Below are positions 17,503-23,473 of a DNA stretch of 64,000 nucleotides, piece by piece (position 1 is the stretch's first letter; the number at the start of each line of letters is the position of its first letter). Source of the DNA: SXIZ01 sp040079795 (lineage in GTDB: Bacteria; Pseudomonadota; Gammaproteobacteria; Methylococcales; Methylomonadaceae); assembly GCA_040079795.1 (NCBI GenBank), contig JBEBJQ010000002.1, positions 1 through 64,000 of the forward strand, written 5' to 3'. A program made the position numbers and the translations under genes. The notes under the pieces were generated by a model. That model had not been told where the DNA came from, did no database searches, and saw only the letters and a list, made by a program, of their open reading frames with translations.

Positions 17503-17682
17503 ATGAATTCAAAACAAATGAAAAAATGGCTGGAGCACCAAGGCGCAACTTTTCAGGCTGGAAAAGGATCGCATTTGAAAGTGTTCCTGAATGGTAAACA
17601 ATCCACACTCCCTATGCACGGCACTGATGAACTTGACAAAGGTCTTGTAACCGCCATCAAACGCCAGCTTGGTTTAAAATAA
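17503..17682 (+). CDS. hicA: HicA-family mRNA interferase toxin
   Basis: 59 aa from ATG at 17503 (MNSKQMKKWLEHQGATFQAG). The double-stranded RNA-binding-like HicA fold is clear: the catalytic His lies in KGSHLKVFLNGKQSTLPMHG, and the tail DELDKGLVTAIKRQLGLK is typical. HicA cleaves mRNA and is neutralised by HicB. A longer frame from 17458 is possible but would not match the family start. hicB follows 9 bp later. Confidence 0.9.
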   Translation: MNSKQMKKWLEHQGATFQAGKGSHLKVFLNGKQSTLPMHGTDELDKGLVTAIKRQLGLK

Positions 17683-17691
17683 GGAAAAAAC

Positions 17692-18105
17692 ATGTTTGAT
17701 TATCCCATGCTCTTAACCCACGATGGAGGTACGATATTAGTAACCTTCCCAGACATACCGGAAGCCATCACTTTTGGGACAACTGAAGCTGAAGCCACGC
17801 GCCATGCCGTTGATGCACTGGAAACGGCTTTGTCATTTTATGTCGATGCGCGGCAACCCTTGCCAGAAGCTTCAGTACGTCCAGATTTACCTACCGTTAG
17901 CCTTTCGGCATTAGAGTCAATTAAATTGGCGGTGTATCAGGAAATGACCGTACAAGGTATTCGCAAGGCTGAGTTGGCGCGCCGTTTGGGCTGGAAAGCA
18001 CCGCAAGTGGATAGGTTATTTGATTTAGGCCATGCTTCCAGGCTTGATCAATTAGAAGCTGCCGCCAAAGCTTTGGGTAGACATATCAATGTGACATTGG
18101 CGTAG
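17692..18105 (+). CDS. hicB: HicB-family antitoxin
   Basis: The 137-aa protein has the partial RNase-H-like HicB domain (MLLTHDGGTILVTFPDIPEAITFGTTEAEA, residues 6-35). A C-terminal helix-turn-helix (GIRKAELARRLGWKAPQVDRLFDLGHASRLDQLEAAAKAL, about 89-128) is the DNA-binding part used to autorepress hicAB. It is intact and paired with an intact toxin, so the module may be functional. Confidence 0.92.
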   Translation: MFDYPMLLTHDGGTILVTFPDIPEAITFGTTEAEATRHAVDALETALSFYVDARQPLPEASVRPDLPTVSLSALESIKLAVYQEMTVQGIRKAELARRLGWKAPQVDRLFDLGHASRLDQLEAAAKALGRHINVTLA

Positions 18106-18170
18106 GGTGAGTAGAGCTGATAGCTAAACCCCACGATGACAATCACTGTTGCAATGGGGTTCTCGGTAAT

Positions 18171-18410
18171 CTACCCATCCGCCCTGCGCTCCATGATCAA
18201 CTCGTCAGCAAGTGAAACCGCATTATCTACATAAGCGTTCACTAAAGCCTGTGCTTGCTGCAAACGTTGCTTTCTGGTGGCAATATGTAACTCACCCTCA
18301 TGATAAGAGAGTATCAACTGATCGCCAGAATGAATACCCATTTTTCGACGAATTTCGACAGGAATAACAATGCGTCCATCTGTCGAGATTTGCGCTATTA
18401 ATGATGTCAT
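18171..18410 (-). CDS. AbrB/MazE/SpoVT-type DNA-binding protein
   Basis: 79 aa. The swapped-hairpin AbrB domain fills residues 1-48 (AQISTDGRIVIPVEIRRKMGIHSGDQLILSY) and a helical tail (residues 50-79) would bind a partner toxin. Such proteins are usually VapB or MazE antitoxins. No PIN or MazF toxin follows on this strand, so it is orphaned here or acts as a regulator. A PIN-domain relic exists 4 kb away at 22205 but is not linked in an operon. Confidence 0.85.
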   Translation of the reverse strand: MTSLIAQISTDGRIVIPVEIRRKMGIHSGDQLILSYHEGELHIATRKQRLQQAQALVNAYVDNAVSLADELIMERRADG

Positions 18411-18514
18411 ATTAACCTCTCTATAAATATTTACCTTGTTAGTGGCGAAATGGTAGCATCAATACTATATTTACTTTATGGCTTTTTGCAGGAAAATTGG
18501 TTTTACCCATAAAC

Positions 18515-18560
18515 TGCCCTAAAACGTCACTTTTTGCCCTAAACCTGTCAAAAAACGTCA
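18515..18560 (+). promoter_or_regulatory. Direct repeats upstream of pilA, possible PilR sites
   Basis: TGCCCTAAAACGTCA (18515-18529) is repeated as TGCCCTAAACCTGTCA (18535-18550), and a third GTCA occurs at 18557-18560. They lie about 70-110 bp upstream of the sigma-54 promoter, the usual place for enhancer binding. PilR is the expected activator of pilA; its binding here is inference. Confidence 0.4.
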
Positions 18561-18625
18561 ACTTTGAACACCTGGCAAAACACCCTAACCCCCTGCAAGC
18601 CCAATTTTACTGGCATAAAAACTTT

Positions 18626-18639
18626 GGCACAGCCTTTGC
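18626..18639 (+). promoter_or_regulatory. Sigma-54 promoter of pilA
   Basis: TTGGCACAGCCTTTGCTT has GG at 18626-18627 and GC at 18638-18639 with the required 10-bp spacing, and matches the TGGCAC-N5-TTGC consensus exactly. Transcription should begin near 18651, 67 bp before the pilin ATG. Sigma-54 control of pilA through PilSR is well established in Pseudomonas and relatives. Confidence 0.85.
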
Positions 18640-18717
18640 TTTAACAATACCGTAAGACATTGTTGGACACTAAACTTAAATTTTAATTTTAACGCACCAC
18701 CACAAGGAAACACCTCT

Positions 18718-19164
18718 ATGAACATGAAAAAAGCACAAGCTGGTTTTACTTTAATCGAATTAATGATCGTGGTTGCGATCATCGGTATTTTGGCTTCTAT
18801 CGCGTTGCCTGCTTACCAAACTTACACCAAAAAAGCGAAATTTTCTGAAGTAGTGATTGGTACTGCCGGTAAGAAAACAGAAGTTGAATTGTGCGCCCAA
18901 GACCAAGCAGTTGCTGGTGCGGCTGCCGTTCCTGCAGGCTGCGTAGATGGTGCATTCGGTATTTCACCCGCAGTGGGTGCCGCTGGCCATATTCTCAGCA
19001 TCGTAACAGGCGCTAATGGCGTCATTACTGCGACAGCTGCTACTGCTGATGGCTTAAACGGCGAAACTTATATTCTGACACCAGCACTTGCTAATGGTAA
19101 AGTGACTTGGACGTCTGTCAATGGTGCTGCCGGCGGTACATGCCACGCTGCTCAATTTTGCTAA
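18718..19164 (+). CDS. pilA: Type IV major pilin
   Basis: A 148-aa type IVa pilin. A short basic leader is cut by prepilin peptidase before Phe in QAGFTLIELMIVVAIIGILA; Glu5 of the mature protein is present. The hydrophobic helix continues to SIALPAYQTYTKKAKFSEV. The globular domain has paired cysteines near residues 60-80 (ELCAQ, AGCVD) and at the C-terminus (GTCHAAQFC). An AAGGAAA Shine-Dalgarno lies before ATG 18718; ATG 18724 is an alternative start. It has its own sigma-54 promoter and a strong terminator downstream. Confidence 0.93.
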   Translation: MNMKKAQAGFTLIELMIVVAIIGILASIALPAYQTYTKKAKFSEVVIGTAGKKTEVELCAQDQAVAGAAAVPAGCVDGAFGISPAVGAAGHILSIVTGANGVITATAATADGLNGETYILTPALANGKVTWTSVNGAAGGTCHAAQFC

Positions 19165-19190
19165 ATCTAAAACTGCTTAATTCGTAGCAC

Positions 19191-19301
19191 GTAGGTTGGG
19201 GTGAGGCAACGAACCCCAACACATGTTACACCGTATCGTTGGGGTTCCTATCGTCACCCCAACCTACCCCAAAAAGCCCCGGACTTCCGGGGCTTTTTTT
19301 G
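19191..19301 (+). repeat. 110-bp direct repeat, left copy (hairpin plus terminator)
   Basis: It begins GTAGGTTGGGGTGAGGCAAC and contains the internal palindrome CGAACCCCAACA...CGTTGGGGTTC and closing arm ACCCCAACCTAC. It ends in the terminator AAAAAGCCCCGG...CCGGGGCTTTTTTT. A near-identical copy is at 20295-20406, enclosing the higBA-brnA block. Confidence 0.85.
19271..19300 (+). terminator. Rho-independent terminator behind pilA
   Basis: AAAAAGCCCCGG-ACTT-CCGGGGCTTTTTTT: an 8-bp GC-rich stem with a 7-T tract, 105 bp after the pilin stop codon. Confidence 0.85.
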
Positions 19302-19397
19302 TTCCAAACACCTCAAAATAAAGCGTACAGCGGAAGGAAAATACGATTTTTGGGTTTTATGTTTTGATTTTTGTTTCCTAAAAGATACAACAAGCTC

Positions 19398-19696
19398 ATG
19401 AAATACGAGCTACAGAGCACGAAAACATTTAACCATTGGCTTGCAAAGCTCAAAGACAGAACAGTTAAAACCGCTTATTGTCTAGACTGGCATAAGTTGA
19501 AAATGGCTATTTTGGCGATACCAAAGTCGTGTCTGCCAATTTGTTTGAGTTACGTTGCTTCTATGGGGGAGGCATTAGGGTTTACTACACTATCCGCCAC
19601 CAGAAACTTGTTTTATTACTGGCTGCTGGCGACAAATCCAGTCAGAGCAGTGATATTGAAAAATCCAACGCCATATTAGACACTTTGGAGGATTAG
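19398..19696 (+). pseudogene. Frameshifted HigB/RelE-type toxin
   Basis: Translation from ATG 19398 gives MKYELQSTKTFNHWLAKLKD, the start of a RelE/StbE addiction-module toxin. The frame then goes wrong after TAYCLDWHKL. From about 19499 the +2 frame continues ENGYFGDTKVVSANLFELRC, FYGGGIRVYYTIRHQKLVLL and LAAGDKSSQSSDIEKSNAIL, ending DTLED and TAG 19694-19696. That is the complete conserved toxin C-terminus. Adding one base near 19499 (ttg[g]aaaatgg) restores a full toxin of about 99 aa. So the toxin is inactivated by a single-base deletion, while the antitoxin after it is intact. Confidence 0.85.
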
Positions 19697-19699
19697 CAC

Positions 19700-20011
19700 A
19701 TGAACGAAATCATCACCCCTTTTGATATTGCCGAACACCTTGAAACTGAAGCTGATATTCAAGCATTTTTACTGGAAAACGCTAACACTGGTGAACCTTC
19801 GGATTTTATCCATGCGCTTAACATAGCCGCCCGCGCAAAGGGTATGACGGAAGTTGCAAAGCTTGCAGGCGTTACTAGGAGTAGCTTGTATAAGTCATTG
19901 GCGGATAACGGTAATCCGAAATTTGAGACCATTTCAAAAATATGCACCGCTCTAGGGGTGAAATTGCATGTCGAACCACTCACCGACGAGGGTATAAATT
20001 ATGCGAGATGA
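19700..20011 (+). CDS. higA: HigA-type addiction-module antidote protein
   Basis: A 103-aa antitoxin with an Xre/Cro helix-turn-helix: FIHALNIAARAKGMTEVAKLAGVTRSSLYKSLADNGNPKF at about residues 33-72. It carries the family C-terminus FETISKICTALGVKLHVEP. It would bind its promoter and the HigB-like toxin encoded just upstream, which is frameshifted. It overlaps the next gene by 11 bp. The start ATG 19700 is 3 bp after the stop of the toxin pseudogene. Confidence 0.9.
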   Translation: MNEIITPFDIAEHLETEADIQAFLLENANTGEPSDFIHALNIAARAKGMTEVAKLAGVTRSSLYKSLADNGNPKFETISKICTALGVKLHVEPLTDEGINYAR

Positions 20012-20249
20012 ATACGACTTTTCCTATGGCACACGCGGCCCGGTAATTGAACCTACGGGCAAAACCCGCATCACTATTTTTCTGGATGATGATATTCTCA
20101 ACGCTTTCCGTGAACGCGCAACACAAACAGGCAAAGGCTACCAAACACTGATTAACGAAACCCTCCGCACCAGCCTGTCGCCAGAATCTGCCCCACTGAC
20201 TGCTGAAATTTTACGAAAAATTTTGCATGAAGAGTTACGGGCAGCATAA
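20001..20249 (+). CDS. BrnA/DUF4415-like ribbon-helix-helix antitoxin
   Basis: An 82-aa protein with the BrnA-type layout: an N-terminal arm (residues 1-22) and the ribbon-helix-helix KTRITIFLDDDILNAFRERATQTGKGYQTLINETLRTSL (about 21-59). BrnA neutralises the BrnT ribonuclease and represses brnTA. No brnT gene precedes it; it overlaps higA instead, so it is either an orphan antitoxin or an extra regulator of the higBA unit. Confidence 0.8.
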   Translation: MRDEYDFSYGTRGPVIEPTGKTRITIFLDDDILNAFRERATQTGKGYQTLINETLRTSLSPESAPLTAEILRKILHEELRAA

Positions 20250-20294
20250 AAAATAGGGGTATTTTATCCGTGCGTTGGTCACGAAAAGCAGCTT

Positions 20295-20406
20295 GTAGGT
20301 TGAGGTGGGGCAACGAACCCCAACACCTGTTGCGCCGTATCGTTGGGGTTCCTATCGTCACCCCAACCTAACCCCAAAAAGCTCCGTACTGCCGGGGCTT
20401 TTTTTG
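20295..20406 (+). repeat. 110-bp direct repeat, right copy (hairpin plus terminator)
   Basis: Same orientation and content as 19191-19301, with a dozen or so differences. The shared core GCAACGAACCCCAACA and the segment CGTATCGTTGGGGTTCCTATCGTCACC (20336-20362) are identical. It ends in a degenerate version of the same terminator. The two copies bracket about 1 kb holding higB(fs)-higA-brnA. Confidence 0.85.
20376..20405 (+). terminator. Rho-independent terminator behind brnA-like gene
   Basis: AAAAAGCTCCG-TACTGC-CGGGGCTTTTTTT, with one G-U pair in the stem and a 7-T tract; it is the terminal part of the right direct repeat. Confidence 0.7.
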
Positions 20407-20539
20407 TGCCCAAAACACGCACCTTGACGCAACATAGGTTTTAACGTACGCTCAAATTATAAGACCCTCTTTAGCAAGCACATAACCTTATTTTGGATAT
20501 AATAAATTTGCATAAATCTATAAAACAATGGGCTATTTT

Positions 20540-20968
20540 ATGATTAACTACGAACATGATTTTTACGGATGGACGCAAGAACAAGCGACATTACTAAAGG
20601 CTGGACGCTTATCAGATTTAGATACCGTTAATATTCTAGAGGAAATTGAGGCTATGGGTAGACGGGAAAAACGGGAGCTACAAAGCCGGTTAATTGTCTT
20701 GCTTGTCCACTTACTCAAATACCAATATCAATCTGAACGGCGATCAAGAAGCTGGGAAAATACCATTAAAACCCAACGGCTTGATTTTGAGGATGTGCTA
20801 AGCGAAAACCCAAGTGTAAAACCAAAGATGGATAGCATTTTTTCTAATGCTTACCGCTTGGCTAGACAACACGCCACCGACGAAACAGGTTTGCCCTTAA
20901 GTGCATTCCCTGCCAGTTGCCCGTGGACTTATGAGCAAGTTACGGATGACTGTTTTTACCCTGGTTAA
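20540..20968 (+). CDS. DUF29 family protein
   Basis: A 142-aa protein from ATG 20540 (MINYEHDFYGWTQEQATLLKAGRLSDLD); an upstream in-frame ATG at 20528 adds four residues. The DUF29 signature is clear: YGWTQEQATLLKAGRLSDLD, NILEEIEAMGRREKRELQSRL and LLVHLLKYQYQSERRSRSW. The C-terminus LPLSAFPASCPWTYEQVTDDCFYP is also typical. Function unknown; the family is multicopy in cyanobacteria and methanotrophs, often near mobile or toxin-antitoxin genes, as here. Confidence 0.9.
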   Translation: MINYEHDFYGWTQEQATLLKAGRLSDLDTVNILEEIEAMGRREKRELQSRLIVLLVHLLKYQYQSERRSRSWENTIKTQRLDFEDVLSENPSVKPKMDSIFSNAYRLARQHATDETGLPLSAFPASCPWTYEQVTDDCFYPG

Positions 20969-20997
20969 GTCCACCAAAGATCCCTTACGGACAAAAA

Positions 20998-21047
20998 GTT
21001 TCCTGATTAGCCAGATTCAGCTAAGCCGCTGGCTATTCAGGAAAAGT
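20998..21047. repeat. Long imperfect hairpin downstream of DUF29 gene
   Basis: TTTCCTGA..AGCCAG (about 20999-21015) pairs with CTGGCT..TCAGGAAA (about 21031-21046). There is no T tract directly after it. It could be a processing signal or a relic of a mobile element. Confidence 0.5.
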
Positions 21048-21076
21048 TAAGTTCTTAGATGCCATCTTGCCACCAC

Positions 21077-21104
21077 AAAAAGCCCCGGGAGTCCGGGGCT
21101 TTTT
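21077..21104 (+). terminator. Rho-independent terminator
   Basis: AAAAAGCCCCGGGAGTCCGGGGCTTTTT. It is very similar to the pilA terminator and would end transcription of the DUF29 gene. Confidence 0.8.
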
Positions 21105-21287
21105 ATGCTCCCTACGCTATAAGCTGAGTGACATGAAATAACGGGTACCTATATTTAATGCGCCATTTTAATTTTCGTTATACACATCGCCATACTGACT
21201 TGAATTTATGACAATGTTGTCTACACTAAGTAAGCTATCTGACTAGCAAGCTGCTTTTATTTTAGACTAACTATTCAAAAAAAATTA

Positions 21288-22052
21288 ATGGATAACATTA
21301 CACGCTCAAAAGCAGGTCTTATTCATTTTTGCTTAAGCCTGGCTGTTTTTTCAATCATTTTTTTTATATTGATTACCCTTTGGTATCCAGAACCTTACTT
21401 CACGGCCTCTGGTGGCTGGCAAGGGCTTAAAATTGTCGCTGGCATTGATGTTGTCCTAGGCCCCTTGTTAACCTTGATTATTTTTAACCCAAGCAAATCA
21501 CAACGTGAGCTCAGTATTGACCTTAGCATCATCGCGTGTTTTCAAACCGCTGCGCTGATCTGGGGTATTTTTACCGTATATCAACAACGTCCGGTGGCTG
21601 TGGTGTTCTGGGATGACAGTTTTTTGACCGTTGCCGCTACCGACCTGAATCGGTTCAACTATCCACTTGAAAATTTAGAGCAATTTAGCTTAGCCAAGCC
21701 ACCCCTAATTTACACCGAAAAACCCACGGCTACTGAAAGTTTAAAAAAATTGCTGTCCAAGATTCGCCAGTCTGAAATAGCCCCGCACCACCAAACAGAC
21801 TTGTATAAGCCCTTGAGTGAGCACTTTGCTGAAATTAGCGCACAGCAACTAAAAATTGATAAGGTTCTGGAACATAATCCCGACCTACGCCCGGAACTGG
21901 ATAAATTGTTGAGCGACACTAAACATCAGCTACATGATTTACAATATTACCCTTTAAAGGCTAAATACCACGACATCATTTTGGCTTTTACACCTAAAGG
22001 TGAACTGGTCGGACACCTGACCCCGCCGCAGAAATCCTTGCCAGCAAATTAA
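21288..22052 (+). CDS. TfpX/TfpZ-type pilin accessory membrane protein
   Basis: 254 aa. TfpX/TfpZ proteins are encoded next to type IV pilins and help assemble the cognate pilin. N-terminal half: three to four transmembrane helices (GLIHFCLSLAVFSIIFFILI, then the WYPEPYF motif, GLKIVAGIDVVLGPLLTLII with the conserved D-x-x-LGP-L-T segment, and LSIIACFQTAALIWGIF). The family motif YQQRPVAVVFWDDSF follows near residue 104. The C-terminal part is periplasmic and helical. It lies about 2.1 kb from pilA, separated by the inserted toxin-antitoxin block and DUF29. Confidence 0.88.
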   Translation: MDNITRSKAGLIHFCLSLAVFSIIFFILITLWYPEPYFTASGGWQGLKIVAGIDVVLGPLLTLIIFNPSKSQRELSIDLSIIACFQTAALIWGIFTVYQQRPVAVVFWDDSFLTVAATDLNRFNYPLENLEQFSLAKPPLIYTEKPTATESLKKLLSKIRQSEIAPHHQTDLYKPLSEHFAEISAQQLKIDKVLEHNPDLRPELDKLLSDTKHQLHDLQYYPLKAKYHDIILAFTPKGELVGHLTPPQKSLPAN

Positions 22053-22074
22053 ATAGCCCCGCGCCTTACTTTTT

Positions 22075-22104
22075 ATCGTCCCCAAGCTGAAATCTGGGGG
22101 CGAT
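22075..22104 (+). terminator. Hairpin behind tfpX gene
   Basis: ATCGTCCCC-aagctgaaatct-GGGGGCGAT forms a GC-rich stem just downstream of the stop codon; there is no clean T run behind it, so termination is only likely. Confidence 0.45.
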
Positions 22105-22204
22105 ATCTGCGTTATCCGCCGATAACACCAAATTGTCTGGCTTTTATTTAACAGAGCATTGACTTTTAACGCTTAAATTTGTCCAGCTTTATCAGCCAAG
22201 CAAG

Positions 22205-22360
22205 ATGCGGATACTTTTGTTTGCATTACGCGGCTATAGCAGCGTCCAGCTTGCAGCTGCTTTTGAAGTTGCAGACATTTCCCAATCTCCCGTCTGCTTT
22301 GCCAGTTTCGATAACCGTTTAAACAAAGCCGCCAAAATGCTGGGCATGTTATGCCTATAG
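22205..22360 (+). pseudogene. Relic of a PIN-domain (VapC-like) toxin gene
   Basis: A 52-codon frame reads MRILLFALRGYSSVQLAAAF, EVADISQSPVCFASFDNRLN and KAAKMLGMLCL. The pattern LRGYxSxQLAAAxE...FxSFDxRLNKAAxxLG is the conserved C-terminal half of PIN-domain toxins. The N-terminal half with the first catalytic Asp is gone and no antitoxin precedes it. So this is a decayed gene fragment between tfpX and ribF. Confidence 0.65.
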
Positions 22361-22509
22361 CTTTTTACATGCCGTCGCAATAATCAATTCGTTTTTCCTG
22401 CTTTCCGATCAGAGCCGTTATGCATCTTACTCAGTAAACGCCTTAATTTATCCCTATAAGTCACCCAGTTAATGATAGAATTGCGCATTTAGCATTATTA
22501 TCGAGAAAC

Positions 22510-23442
22510 ATGCGGGTTATTAGGGGTTTAACGCATTTAGAGCCATTACAGAACGGTTGTTTATTGACCATCGGTAATTTTGACGGTGTACATCTGGGGC
22601 ATCAAGCAGTCATCCATAAGCTGGCGCAACATGCTAAACATTTAAACTTACCCGTGGTGGTGTTGATTTTTGAGCCACAGCCGCTGGAGTATTTTTTAAA
22701 AGCTGATGCTCCTCCCCGCTTGATGTGTTTACGCGAAAAAGTAATCCAATTTAGCACTTTACCGGTCGATGCCTTGTTAGTGCTCAAATTTAATCAGCAC
22801 TTTGCAAATGTTGAAGCTGAAGATTTTATTCAACACATTCTGCTGGAAAAATTAAACGTTAAACATTTAGTGGTTGGTGATGATTTTCATTTTGGTAAAG
22901 CCAGACGCGGTAACTTTGCTGTACTGAAAAGCGCTGGATTACGTTACGGTTTTAGTGTTGAGGATACCTCTTCCCTGATTTCAAACGGCGTACGCGTAAG
23001 CAGCACCGCAATTCGCCAAGCCCTGGCAGCAGGCGACGTGGCTAAAGCTGAACAGTTATTAGGCCGCCCGTTTTCAATCTGCGGCCGGGTTGCCCAGGGC
23101 GAGCAACTTGGTAGAACCTTGGGTTTTCCGACTGCCAACATTCAACTGTTTAGAAAAAATGTGCCGTTAAGCGGGGTTTTTGCCATTGTAATGACCGGCC
23201 TGAATAACCGGCGGATTCAAGGTGTAGCCAATATCGGCACACGCCCGACCGTTACCGGTAGCGCAAAAGTGGTGCTTGAAGCACACTTATTTGATTTTGA
23301 TGAAGACTGCTATGGGCAAGCAGTAGAAGTGCATTTTTTGAAAAAACTGCGGGATGAACAATCGTTTGCTTCTTTAGAGAACCTTAAAGCGCAAATTGCC
23401 AAGGATGTGATTGCCGCCAAAACTTTTTTTGCTGATTTATAA
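22510..23442 (+). CDS. ribF: Bifunctional riboflavin kinase / FAD synthetase
   Basis: 310 aa, normal length. The N-terminal FMN adenylyltransferase domain (residues 1-180) has the nucleotidyltransferase motif TIGNFDGVHLGHQAVI at about 21-36 and VGDDFHFGKARRGNFAVL. The C-terminal riboflavin kinase domain has GRTLGFPTANIQL and GVANIGTRPTV. It makes FMN and FAD from riboflavin in the cytoplasm. It heads the conserved ribF-ileS-lspA set. Confidence 0.97.
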   Translation: MRVIRGLTHLEPLQNGCLLTIGNFDGVHLGHQAVIHKLAQHAKHLNLPVVVLIFEPQPLEYFLKADAPPRLMCLREKVIQFSTLPVDALLVLKFNQHFANVEAEDFIQHILLEKLNVKHLVVGDDFHFGKARRGNFAVLKSAGLRYGFSVEDTSSLISNGVRVSSTAIRQALAAGDVAKAEQLLGRPFSICGRVAQGEQLGRTLGFPTANIQLFRKNVPLSGVFAIVMTGLNNRRIQGVANIGTRPTVTGSAKVVLEAHLFDFDEDCYGQAVEVHFLKKLRDEQSFASLENLKAQIAKDVIAAKTFFADL

Positions 23443-23473
23443 ACCCATAATGCCATATAGGGCGCGAGTAACG

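Noticed and set aside
18171..18410. AbrB-like gene as half of a VapBC or MazEF pair
   Set aside because: The next gene on that strand is not a toxin and the flanking hicAB is on the other strand, so it was listed as an orphan.
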